In this document: piece by piece, positions 1 to 7,163 of the stretch
How the letters are laid out: every line of letters begins with the position of its first letter
Position numbering within the stretch: position 1 is the stretch's first letter
Assembly: GCA_937897005.1 (NCBI GenBank)
Contig: CALCOQ010000081.1
Span: forward strand, 1 to 9,142
Reading direction: 5' to 3'
Origin: an uncultured euryarchaeote
Lineage (GTDB): Archaea > Thermoplasmatota > Poseidoniia > Poseidoniales > Poseidoniaceae
Length of the DNA stretch: 9,142 bases
Notes under the pieces: generated by a model
What the model was told of the DNA's origin: nothing
The model's database searches: none
Seen by the model: the letters and a program-made list of their open reading frames with translations, nothing else
Made by a program: the position numbers and the translations under genes

Positions 1-41
1 CCTCTGCGGAGCAGAGCGAGATAGGTGTCCTTCTTTGCCAT
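1..41 (-). CDS. 5' end of a gene, possibly a DUF1697-family protein (partial)
   Basis: Only the first 13 codons lie in the window, reading leftward from an ATG at 41-39 as MAKKDTYLALLRR; a 14th codon begins with GG. A GGTGG Shine-Dalgarno-like stretch sits about 5 nt upstream of the ATG. This supports the start, because the gene is otherwise too short to judge. The pattern of a short polar lead followed by YLALLR resembles the beginning of DUF1697 proteins, which typically open with a Y-x-ALLRGINVGG strand. The resemblance covers too few residues to be firm. It follows ksgA in the same direction after a 75-nt gap in which I see no clear TATA box, so it may belong to the same transcription unit. 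Function is unknown. Confidence 0.45.
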   Translation of the reverse strand, partial: MAKKDTYLALLRR

Positions 42-116
42 GAATCCCACCGCAGCGAATTCATCGGAGGAGGGGGCCCTATGTGAACCTCCCGTTCAAC
101 CGCCCTTGCCACCTTT

Positions 117-1028
117 CTAGGCATGAAGTTCCTGTAACCATCCTGCTAGAGCCAACCAGAAATGGAGGTCCAGTTGTTCTGGTCTTGCATCCAACCACCC
201 CAGAGGCAAACCCTCTCTCTGCGGAGATGCAATCAATCTCTTCGCTACATCTCGGTATCCAGAGGCGTGCCAGCCTTTGACCCGGGTGATTCGTTTTGGT
301 GCTTGCATCAAACGATTCCTCATCTTCTTGCGCCGCTCCTCGAAAGCGGTGGAGACAATGAGTCTGGCGAGGCGTTTGTCAGGTTCAGGAATCCCTTCAT
401 CCATCTCCTTGAATGGGTCGTTTGGTTCTAATTTCACCAGCCTGCTATGGATGCGCGGTTGAGGTTTGAATGCCTGAGGTCCAACCTTGAGATCCATCTG
501 AGTCACCCATTCCATGGCGACGGTCATTCCTAGTGAACCTCTGCTGGCTATTCCAGCGTTCATCGAGAGGCGAATTGCGAATTCTTCCTGAAGCAGAATA
601 ACGATACGCTGTAAACCAAAATATTGACGCTGATGCTGTGATAACTTCTCGATCAATGGACTTGATATCTGATATGGAATATTTGCAACCACCGCACTGA
701 GATCGAGGGGTAATTTCACCTTCAGTGCATCGCCTTCGATAAGGGTTAGATTCTCGTGCTGCAAGGAATCACGAAGATGTTCACAAGTGACGGAATCAAT
801 TTCGATGGCCGTGACTTTCGCACCTGTGGCCAGTAATAGTTGGGTCAAGGTACCGGGGCCAGGTCCAACTTCCAACACATGGTCTTCAGAATCGAGTCCA
901 GCCAGTTCAATCGTTCTATCAAGGATTGAATCTTCAATCAGAAAGTGTTGTCCCAATTCCTTGTCTGCACTTCTTCTCAAGAGAAGTGATTCGACCAACT
1001 CTGTGGTCTTTTGAAGGTGCACCCTCAT
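117..1028 (-). CDS. rsmA: 16S rRNA dimethyladenosine transferase RsmA/KsgA (Dim1 family)
   Basis: This S-adenosylmethionine-dependent enzyme dimethylates two adjacent adenines in the 3'-terminal helix of 16S rRNA and acts late in small-subunit assembly. The 303-residue protein has every family landmark. These are GQHFL at residues 26-30, the SAM-binding loop LEVGPGPGT at 52-60, the acidic ribose-binding position E76 in AIEID, GD at 99-100, the catalytic motif NIPY at 116-119, and FKPQPRIHS at 187-195. A basic C-terminal helical domain (about 220-300) fits rRNA binding. Length is slightly above the usual 260-280. The ATG overlaps the stop of the upstream DUF655 gene as ATGA, which suggests translational coupling. 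The best Shine-Dalgarno (AGGAGG) lies only 1 nt from this ATG but 7 nt from a GTG at codon 3 (1022-1020), so initiation may occur there instead. The name is secure; the exact start is not. Confidence 0.96.
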   Translation of the reverse strand: MRVHLQKTTELVESLLLRRSADKELGQHFLIEDSILDRTIELAGLDSEDHVLEVGPGPGTLTQLLLATGAKVTAIEIDSVTCEHLRDSLQHENLTLIEGDALKVKLPLDLSAVVANIPYQISSPLIEKLSQHQRQYFGLQRIVILLQEEFAIRLSMNAGIASRGSLGMTVAMEWVTQMDLKVGPQAFKPQPRIHSRLVKLEPNDPFKEMDEGIPEPDKRLARLIVSTAFEERRKKMRNRLMQAPKRITRVKGWHASGYRDVAKRLIASPQREGLPLGWLDARPEQLDLHFWLALAGWLQELHA

Positions 1029-1603
1029 TCCTCCTGACGCAGGAGGAGATCCACCAGACGTGGCTCGAGTTTGATGTCAGAGATTTCTTCAGCCATTCGT
1101 TCGGCCAAGAGTTCAGCACTGTTGATTCCACATGCTTCGTCAAGAGCAGCGAGATCACTCCAACCCTTTCTGCCTCGGGCTTCGACCATCTCTCTTGCTT
1201 TGCGTGGTCCAATACCCTGTAAGAGTTCGAATGCGTGCATCTTCAGTGAGAGATTGCCTGCACGATTGTAGAATGAAAGGTAGGCTTCAGGAAGATCCTT
1301 GATCACTTCAGCGATGACTTCAGCGATATCGCTCTGTGCGCGGTTGGGCAGGTCTCGAAAACGGGTCATACCCAATGGCTCTGCAACAACTTCTCGCTTA
1401 CTCAGATCAGCACCGAAGTAGACTCTTGAGCCTATATCTTGATTGCCAACACCGGGACGCTCCCTCAGACGAACAAGATACAGTTTGTTTTCGGTAAGTG
1501 CAAACATGACCCCGCTGCCGGAGTGGTCGAGGACACGTGCCCACTCTTCATTCTCCAGCGGGTTGACATCATCGCGAGCGGATTCATTTCGTCGTGGCTG
1601 CAT
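1025..1603 (-). CDS. DUF655 protein (OB-like fold plus helix-hairpin-helix), archaeal RNA/DNA-binding candidate
   Basis: A 192-residue protein matching the archaeal DUF655 family in layout. An N-terminal beta-rich, OB-like part (about 20-75, with VLDHSGSG and GSRVYFG) is followed by a helical segment with the family-typical FYNRAG (111-116). Then comes a helix-hairpin-helix element, HAFELLQGIGPRKAREMVEAR (123-143), with the GIG hairpin at 130-132. Such HhH motifs bind nucleic-acid backbones without sequence specificity. The biochemical role of the family is not established. Its conserved position between rpo4 and ksgA suggests a link to rRNA or transcript handling, which is inference. The ATG at 1603 has an AGGGGGGA Shine-Dalgarno about 5 nt upstream. 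The gene lies 28 nt after rpo4 and its TGA overlaps the ksgA start. The last codons (LLLRQEE) also encode a perfect RNA hairpin, annotated separately. Confidence 0.9.
   Translation of the reverse strand: MQPRRNESARDDVNPLENEEWARVLDHSGSGVMFALTENKLYLVRLRERPGVGNQDIGSRVYFGADLSKREVVAEPLGMTRFRDLPNRAQSDIAEVIAEVIKDLPEAYLSFYNRAGNLSLKMHAFELLQGIGPRKAREMVEARGRKGWSDLAALDEACGINSAELLAERMAEEISDIKLEPRLVDLLLRQEE
1029..1047 (-). promoter_or_regulatory. Perfect 8-bp hairpin enclosing the ksgA Shine-Dalgarno
   Basis: In the transcript sense the sequence reads TCCTCCTG-CGT-CAGGAGGA, immediately followed by the ksgA ATG. The two arms are exact reverse complements with a 3-nt loop. The right arm contains AGGAGG, the strongest anti-16S match in the window, and the left arm is itself a copy of the anti-Shine-Dalgarno sequence. 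In free mRNA the site would be closed; a ribosome finishing DUF655 would melt it. This implies translational coupling of ksgA to DUF655. The structure is read directly, the regulatory role is inferred. Confidence 0.6.
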
Positions 1604-1631
1604 CGCATTCCCCCCTGGGAGTAAGTTTTGT

Positions 1632-1991
1632 TCATTCGATGCCTACACGCTTGCGAACGATGTCTATCATCTGTTCAATCTCAGCGGCATCAACAGCAAT
1701 TCGCCTGCTGGCAAGAACTGCTCTGACATCTTCTGGGTGAACTGGCATCACTTCTGCCAATTTTGCAGCAAGTTCAGGATATTTCGTGAGTTTCTCGATT
1801 TCAAGAAAATCAGAGACCATGTCCTTGAACACCTTACTGTCGGTCTTGTATCCATTTCGACCTTCGCTGGCAGCCCACTCTGCATGTTGTAGAGCCAACT
1901 TCTGTTCGTAGGTCAAGAAACCTCTTCGTTCTTGAGTATCGATCAAGGTATTCCTCACAGTCTCAAAATCAAGGTACGTATCGTCAGTCAT
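1632..1991 (-). CDS. rpo4: DNA-directed RNA polymerase subunit Rpo4 (RpoF, Rpb4 homologue)
   Basis: The small subunit of the archaeal RNA polymerase stalk. With Rpo7 it forms the protruding module that helps open complex formation and binds nascent RNA. The 119-residue length is normal. The N-terminal strand region (about 1-25) should pair with Rpo7. LTYEQKLALQHAEWA (26-40) is the characteristic helix and is followed by the HRDC-like helical part, with LTKYPELAAKLAEVMPVHPEDVRAV (68-92) and a final IEQMIDIVRKR (105-115). The ATG at 1991 is chosen because GAGGTGA lies 4 nt upstream and overlaps the stop of the L21e gene (TGAGGTGATTCAATG), leaving 9 nt between the genes. This suggests reinitiation coupling. 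It belongs to the pus10-rpl21e-rpo4-DUF655-ksgA cluster. Confidence 0.94.
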   Translation of the reverse strand: MTDDTYLDFETVRNTLIDTQERRGFLTYEQKLALQHAEWAASEGRNGYKTDSKVFKDMVSDFLEIEKLTKYPELAAKLAEVMPVHPEDVRAVLASRRIAVDAAEIEQMIDIVRKRVGIE

Positions 1992-2000
1992 TGAATCACC

Positions 2001-2291
2001 TCACTCAATCGGCCGTAGATGATCGGGTCTTGCCACTACGGTCTTCCTCATGTTCCCGTCCTTGAGTTCCACAACCCAGGCCCGACCTTGTTGGCCGGAG
2101 ATGCGACCACTTCGGCCATTGAATCTGCGGTGGGGCATGCCTTTCTGCTGGCCTCCATCGAGAACCACTGCGACCCTGTCTCCCACGTCGTACTGATGCA
2201 TCACTCGTGCGATGTTCAGTCTACCACGCTCAGACTTGCTACGCTTGAGAATATAGCGAGTTCCTTGGCGTTGGCCCTTGCTTCTCTGCAT
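2001..2291 (-). CDS. rpl21e: 50S ribosomal protein L21e
   Basis: A 96-residue basic protein of the large ribosomal subunit, in a family found in archaea and eukaryotes but not bacteria. Recognisable stretches are the basic start QRSKGQRQGTR (2-12), YDVGDRVAVVLD (34-45), the family signature KGMPHRRFNGRSG (50-62), and the KOW/SH3-like end GRAWVVELKDG with VARPDHLRP (69-94). The reading frame stays open to 2426, but I place the start at 2291. There the protein aligns with the family N-terminus, and GGGGTG (2303-2298) lies 6 nt upstream. The upstream part would only encode a leader-like sequence overlapping pus10. A TATA-like TTAAATGGG lies 56 nt before the start, so this gene probably has its own promoter, which would also drive rpo4, DUF655 and ksgA. 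Ribosomal-protein-class expression of the downstream genes follows from that. Confidence 0.95.
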   Translation of the reverse strand: MQRSKGQRQGTRYILKRSKSERGRLNIARVMHQYDVGDRVAVVLDGGQQKGMPHRRFNGRSGRISGQQGRAWVVELKDGNMRKTVVARPDHLRPIE

Positions 2292-2338
2292 GGTTGACAC
2301 CCCATATGCTCTCTTGAGCAGCCCGCCGACCTGCCCGA

Positions 2339-2347
2339 CCCATTTAA
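2339..2347 (-). promoter_or_regulatory. Probable TATA box of the rpl21e-rpo4-DUF655-ksgA unit
   Basis: On the minus strand GCGCGC is followed by TTAAATGGG inside the 89-bp gap between pus10 and rpl21e. With the usual archaeal spacing of about 25-28 nt, transcription would begin near 2318. That leaves a leader of about 27 nt containing the GGGGTG ribosome binding site. The same 9-mer occurs before secE (8276-8284), which strengthens the call. Confidence 0.5.
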
Positions 2348-2380
2348 GCGCGCCGATGCGCCGTAGGCGAACATGAAAAC

Positions 2381-3922
2381 CTAATCCGCATGGATATCTG
2401 CGACATCCAACCATTGCACAACACATTGGGCATCTAGAAGGGCGGAAACACTGGGCACAGTCCTGCCATCATCTCCATGTATGGTCTCCTTGACATATGT
2501 GCCAGATTCACAGCGCAGGTCAACCTCAACTTGAGGAGCACCATCAACCATTTCGACATTGATGTTTGAAACTTCCATGACCTTTCTTTCACGAACCTTG
2601 TCAGCACGTCTGTGAGAGACACGTTTGGGTGTTCTTTGCTTGAGGGTCACGCCTTCCATACCTTGGAGGATGGTGATTATCTCATCAGTATCGTGAGAAA
2701 TGGTTCCAGCCTCATTGAGGCGTTCTATCAGAGCTGCTTTGGTTCCACTCTTCTTGAGTCCTCTCTCAATGCAGAGAGATTCCAAGTCACTTTTCTTCAG
2801 GGCGTTGAGATCATCATCTTCCTTCCCATCGTTCTGCGCTTTCACCCGGAAACAGATACGATAGGATTTCTCAGCAGGAGTTTCCTTCACCCTTACCACT
2901 TCAGAACGTTGTGAATCACGCATCGCATGCACTTCGATCCTACCTTCAGAATTATCATTGATCGTGGCCATCACCTCAGTCATGTCCACCTTTCTTCTTT
3001 GAGGATTCTTCAATTCAATGACGAAGGGTCTACCGCGACCCATGCACCTGACATCGATATCTTCCCTTCCCATACCGTGGAAAGCGTGGTCGTGTGAACC
3101 GTAAATGCTCAGCAATGGATCTCCAACCAGGGATTGTATCGAGTGTTGATATTGCTGACCGGTATTGTCACATTTCTTGCATCCACGTCCTTTACAGGAC
3201 CGGCATGGCCATCTTGTCTGAGGAATCCCCCTCTCAAATTTACGATATCTTCCGTAGATGTAATGGCTGCGAACATCGAGACTCACATTCAAGGTGAGCA
3301 GGTCGATGAGTGCCATTATCTGAGGCTTTTCATTGACCAGTTTGATATCAGGATCCATCTCTTTGAGGGACTTTGCAACTTCTTCCATCAAGCTTGATTT
3401 CAATGGTGCTGAGCCTGATGCTCCGAAACGCTTGCGCAGATGGTCTTCATTCTCTGTTTGATCTTTTGGAAATTGAGCACCTAGTTGTAACCTGTCGAAT
3501 TCATGCTCTTTGAGACCTTCAAGGATGATGGTTGCCAGCACTTTCGCTTCAGTGAATAGATTTTCGCAGAATGGACACCACTGTTCTTTTTCTCTGGCGT
3601 CAGCCATGTTGTTGTCGCGGTCAATCACTTGTTGGCGAAGTGAAGCACCAATCTCTGCAAGTTCACGGCCAATCGTCGAGCGTCCACCCAGACGCCCAAG
3701 ACAGTGATCACAGATTCCGATTCTCACTAGATGCTTAAGCCCACCAGGGGCGGGTGCAGGAGGAATCTCCTGTAGGTGAGTGTTGAGTTGAGCAAACTCT
3801 TCCTCCTCCTCCTCCTCTTCAATCTCGACTTTCAGGTCGCTCCAAAGATCGAGATCCGTGCTGCCGAAACCGCCACTGGCATATTTCTGCCAATCCTCAT
3901 CATCAACTTCTTCTTCGGTCAT
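2381..3922 (-). CDS. pus10: tRNA pseudouridine synthase Pus10, with SAP-domain insertion
   Basis: Makes pseudouridine at tRNA positions 54 and 55 in archaea. The 513-residue protein starts with an acidic stretch (1-45, including eight consecutive Glu at 34-42 region). A zinc-binding, THUMP-containing accessory part has CDHC (71-74) and CPFC (116-119). A further cysteine cluster follows at C240, C243, C248 and C251. The catalytic domain carries FHGMGREDIDVR (281-292), with D288 the expected catalytic aspartate, then GRGRPFVIE (296-303), QRTPKRVSHRRAD (429-441) and GTYVKETIHGDDGRT (474-488). Between the KSYRICFR strand (352-359) and QRTP lies an insert. Its core, residues 374-402 (LKKSDLESL ... 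GLKKSGTKAALIERL), fits the SAP nucleic-acid-binding motif, which is unusual for this family. The frame is open to 4102, but I choose 3922. GGTGA followed by AGGAG directly precedes that ATG, and a longer start would overlap the transporter gene. The 139-nt gap upstream shows no convincing promoter. Confidence 0.95.
   Translation of the reverse strand: MTEEEVDDEDWQKYASGGFGSTDLDLWSDLKVEIEEEEEEEEFAQLNTHLQEIPPAPAPGGLKHLVRIGICDHCLGRLGGRSTIGRELAEIGASLRQQVIDRDNNMADAREKEQWCPFCENLFTEAKVLATIILEGLKEHEFDRLQLGAQFPKDQTENEDHLRKRFGASGSAPLKSSLMEEVAKSLKEMDPDIKLVNEKPQIMALIDLLTLNVSLDVRSHYIYGRYRKFERGIPQTRWPCRSCKGRGCKKCDNTGQQYQHSIQSLVGDPLLSIYGSHDHAFHGMGREDIDVRCMGRGRPFVIELKNPQRRKVDMTEVMATINDNSEGRIEVHAMRDSQRSEVVRVKETPAEKSYRICFRVKAQNDGKEDDDLNALKKSDLESLCIERGLKKSGTKAALIERLNEAGTISHDTDEIITILQGMEGVTLKQRTPKRVSHRRADKVRERKVMEVSNINVEMVDGAPQVEVDLRCESGTYVKETIHGDDGRTVPSVSALLDAQCVVQWLDVADIHAD
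3801..3816. repeat. TCC trinucleotide repeat (poly-Glu tract in pus10)
   Basis: Five perfect TCC units in a row, plus a partial one, encode the glutamate run of the acidic N-terminal part of Pus10 as GAG codons on the minus strand. In-frame slippage here would change only the length of the acidic tract. Confidence 0.75.
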
Positions 3923-4061
3923 CTCCTTCACCTGAGAGTAGTCCCGTGGGTGGAATAGAAACAATCCACGATTCGGATTCCAGAGATACACGAACAGGAA
4001 AATTCCCGTGCACGTATCGCCCCCTAAGGACGGTTCGCGGGTATGGCTGTCACTCAAGAAC

Positions 4062-7000
4062 CTACTCTTCCTCAGATTGCTCAGTTTTGGCAACCAGGCC
4101 AATGGCAGCGGTGGTCAGAACCATGCTTGCCAATAATGAAAGCAGAATCATCATTGCGCTGAATAGTCCAAACGAGGAGAACAAGCCCATTGGGGAAAGG
4201 GAAATGATGAGGAAACCAGTGGCATCGCTGGCAGCACTTCCCACCAATGCCAAACCACTTGCTCCACCTACAGCCAATAATGAAGCACGTTTGTTGGCGC
4301 CTTTGAAACGCTCTTCTCGATATCGTTCAGTGACATGAATGCAATAATCAATACCAACTCCAAGAGAGATAGCAGCAATCGCAACAGTGACTAGATTCAG
4401 GCTGTATCCAAACAGATAGACTAGACCATACAGCCAGACAACCACCAAGAGGATGGGAATGGTGGTCAACAAGGCCTGTGAAAGTGAACGGAATCCCCAC
4501 CAAAGTACACCGATGACGAAGATGATTCCCAGCATGAGACTGGATTGCATTTCACTCTGCATTGAACTTGCAGCGACAAATCGGGTGATTGGACGTTCGG
4601 TCCACATCACCCATGAGACTGGATTCTCGTCATCGTATGAGTCCAGTCTTTGGCGCGTAGAGCCTGCGGCGGAAAGATTGGCAAAGGGACTCAAATCCTT
4701 CTCCAGTTCGTCGAGTGCAGGTTGCATGGAGGGGAAATCTTCTGGTTGCGTAATCCCGAATCTCAAAAGCATCCTTGGATAGGTTGGTTGTTCTCCATTC
4801 TTGGTCAGCCAAGGCCTAGAAGGGTCCAGTTCCTCTTCTGGATAGATGAAGAGAGTTACCACGGAGGCTGGGATTCCAGGTACGGTATTGCTTGCAGGAA
4901 CTCCGAATTGGCTGGTGAATCCATAGAAGAACAACAGGCAGCCTTTCTGTGTCAGATCAGGTGTTGCGATGAATCCACCCGCCGATGGGCATCCCACTCC
5001 ATTCTCTACTGCTGAGGAATTCCATCCCATAGTTTCGAACGGGGTTGAATTTTCAGACAAAGAAGCAACTGCGAACCAGATTACTTCATCTACAGCATTG
5101 ATGTCTACTTTCCCATTTGGGATTCTGGCTACCTTTGAATCCAATCCATCCGTTGTCTGATTCATATTGCTTCGGACTTCTTCGATGGCTGCAAAGACCC
5201 GTGGGTCGGCAACATCTCCTTCAATCAGAATTGCTGCAGGCTCACCTTCTTCGGTGAATCGTTCGGCAACCAAATTGACGCCTATTGCGAAATCAGAAGA
5301 TTCGTCGAGGAAATCCTCAACCCGGAAATCACCTTCTAGATTGGCCATCCCCAATCCCGCAGGAATGGTCACCAACAGGGCAAGTCCTGCGATCACGAAA
5401 TGGTTTGGCTTTGCCGCGGATTTCACAGCAATCCATTTCAGCCAAGATGTTGGGACAAGATGAAGTTGCTCGGTTTTTTCTTCAGTAAGACGTTTCTTCT
5501 TCACCATCCATTCATCGAGTGACAATCTTACCAGTGGTGCCCAGATTCCAGTCAGGATGAAAGCACATGCAACTCCCAGTCCGGCTTCAAGACCGAATGA
5601 CCTCAGAGCGGCGATATCCGAGAACAGATTTGATGCAAATGCAGCGATCGTTGTTATCGAGGTCAGCATGATGGCCCGCCCCACTCTGGTGATAGTCACC
5701 TCAGCCGCTTCCTCCGGCTTCTTCCCTGCTGCCCGTTCCTCCTTGTACCGATGCAAGGCGTGTAGGCTGTCATCAATACCCAATGCCAGGATGAGAATAG
5801 GGAGCAGATTCGAGAATTGACTGCGGTGTATCAGTGTGATTCCCAGTGCATCACCAAGTGTTGAAACATGTCCAATGGCGCCTTGCATCCATAGAAGAGA
5901 TAGCACCAATGCACAGCCGACAATGGCGACATCGGTGAATCTACGTAGACTCGCCCAAAGAAGGATCATGATTGCAAAAGCCATCAGAATAATGAGCCAG
6001 AATGAGGATTGAATCTCTCGGTTGACTTCAATATTGACCCCTTCGGCCAAAGACAGTGTGACAACATGATTATCGGTGCTCCTGATCACTCCTTCAAGGT
6101 GCATCATCGACCATTCTGCGGAACAAGGTTGAGCCAACTGTTCACAGATACTGGAATTGTAATGTGGAGCCTTCAGTTCAAATTCGCCATCAACCAGGCG
6201 ATAACCACCGATATTGAGTTCACCTTCACTGAATCCAAAGTCACTCAATTGTTTGGATTCCTTCCAGACAAAGGTCCATCCAGCCTCTTCCATACTCGAT
6301 TTATCGAGTTGTACCAATAGCCATGAAGAAGTTGCACTCCAGCGTCCATTCACGCCATCAGGATCGGTGACTGGAGAGAGAGGGTCTGCAATGAAAGCGC
6401 GGTCCAGAGACATCCATCTGAGAAAATCACCATCTGAATTGGCTGCCATCCTGACAGCAGCGATATCGATGTGTACCTGTGTCAGATTCTCGTCATCGAA
6501 TGAAAGGCATTGATACTCTCCACAATCCGACCAGTTGGTTGCCGCAGGAATTGGCCCCCATGGAGAATATCCTCCACGAGTGAGTATGGAATCATTGGAC
6601 ATGAAGTTACGGAAGATATCGACGATGGTCAACACGCCATCGGTCTGCCCTCCAGTCACATCATCGATCAGTGGTTTCAGGTAAGAGCCAAGAACGTGGG
6701 AGCGGGCGGTCTCAGCCTTCAGATCGATTTCTCTCAGAACGGTCAGGTTGAGGATTCCACCAACAGGTTCCTCTATTCCCATCGAGTTTCCTTGATATTC
6801 AGCCATTTCAGATACTGAAGGATTTTTTGTGACATCTGGAGAGCCGCCAATCATCAATGGAACGGGAGTGAAATCCTCTTCTACCAACGTTGGGTCCCTG
6901 ACTGCCAGAGCGAGTCCCATCACGTGTTCAGTGGCAGCGAATTCTTCATTGATGACTTCTTGAGCAAGGATTTCCGGAGAATCCAATTCATAGGATTCCA

Positions 7001-7145
7001 TATCGATTGGTTCCAGAGCAGTGAGAGCGCCAGGGATCATCAGTATGGTCAACAAGAAGATGGCGATGTGCACCTTCCGGCGTCTAGGTATCAGCCAATG
7101 TGCCAATGCTGCGAAGTCGGCGCTTCTTCCCTCAGGCCTTGACAC
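4062..7145 (-). CDS. RND superfamily / MMPL-type membrane transporter, substrate unknown
   Basis: A 1027-residue membrane protein with the duplicated RND plan. TM1 (about 24-43) is followed by a large extracytoplasmic domain (about 45-380), then TM2-TM6 (about 382-540). TM7 (about 581-601) is followed by a second large extracytoplasmic domain (about 605-865), then TM8-TM12 (about 868-1018). Each half has the acidic TM4 signature with a downstream basic/acidic segment: GIDDS (456-460, then LHALHRYKEER) and GIDYC (931-935, then IHVTERYREER). These match proton-driven MMPL/SSD-type exporters; family members move lipids or hydrophobic compounds, but nothing here shows the substrate. The six loop cysteines fall in three close pairs (208/213, 334/341, 719/736). 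About nine N-x-S/T sequons all lie in the outer domains, consistent with the topology. Start is a GTG without a Shine-Dalgarno. The gene lies 47 nt after the chaperone gene and 139 nt before pus10. Confidence 0.9.
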   Translation of the reverse strand: MSRPEGRSADFAALAHWLIPRRRKVHIAIFLLTILMIPGALTALEPIDMESYELDSPEILAQEVINEEFAATEHVMGLALAVRDPTLVEEDFTPVPLMIGGSPDVTKNPSVSEMAEYQGNSMGIEEPVGGILNLTVLREIDLKAETARSHVLGSYLKPLIDDVTGGQTDGVLTIVDIFRNFMSNDSILTRGGYSPWGPIPAATNWSDCGEYQCLSFDDENLTQVHIDIAAVRMAANSDGDFLRWMSLDRAFIADPLSPVTDPDGVNGRWSATSSWLLVQLDKSSMEEAGWTFVWKESKQLSDFGFSEGELNIGGYRLVDGEFELKAPHYNSSICEQLAQPCSAEWSMMHLEGVIRSTDNHVVTLSLAEGVNIEVNREIQSSFWLIILMAFAIMILLWASLRRFTDVAIVGCALVLSLLWMQGAIGHVSTLGDALGITLIHRSQFSNLLPILILALGIDDSLHALHRYKEERAAGKKPEEAAEVTITRVGRAIMLTSITTIAAFASNLFSDIAALRSFGLEAGLGVACAFILTGIWAPLVRLSLDEWMVKKKRLTEEKTEQLHLVPTSWLKWIAVKSAAKPNHFVIAGLALLVTIPAGLGMANLEGDFRVEDFLDESSDFAIGVNLVAERFTEEGEPAAILIEGDVADPRVFAAIEEVRSNMNQTTDGLDSKVARIPNGKVDINAVDEVIWFAVASLSENSTPFETMGWNSSAVENGVGCPSAGGFIATPDLTQKGCLLFFYGFTSQFGVPASNTVPGIPASVVTLFIYPEEELDPSRPWLTKNGEQPTYPRMLLRFGITQPEDFPSMQPALDELEKDLSPFANLSAAGSTRQRLDSYDDENPVSWVMWTERPITRFVAASSMQSEMQSSLMLGIIFVIGVLWWGFRSLSQALLTTIPILLVVVWLYGLVYLFGYSLNLVTVAIAAISLGVGIDYCIHVTERYREERFKGANKRASLLAVGGASGLALVGSAASDATGFLIISLSPMGLFSSFGLFSAMMILLSLLASMVLTTAAIGLVAKTEQSEEE

Positions 7146-7163
7146 GGTTGTTGCTGTAATATT

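Noticed and set aside
64..82. GGGCCC palindrome and G/C runs between ksgA and the next gene as a terminator
   Set aside because: There is no following T run and no stable stem with a short loop. Archaeal terminators depend on T-rich tracts, which are absent here.
1443..1892. 149-codon plus-strand frame across the DUF655/rpo4 junction
   Set aside because: It is antisense to two well-identified genes, with no conserved motif and no ribosome binding site.
2292..2426. Upstream extension of the L21e frame to 2426
   Set aside because: The added 45 residues have no family similarity and overlap the end of pus10. The ATG at 2291 has a good Shine-Dalgarno and matches the family N-terminus.
3923..4102. 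Upstream extension of the Pus10 frame to 4102
   Set aside because: It would overlap the transporter's 3' end and add a non-conserved segment. The ATG at 3922 has an excellent ribosome binding site.
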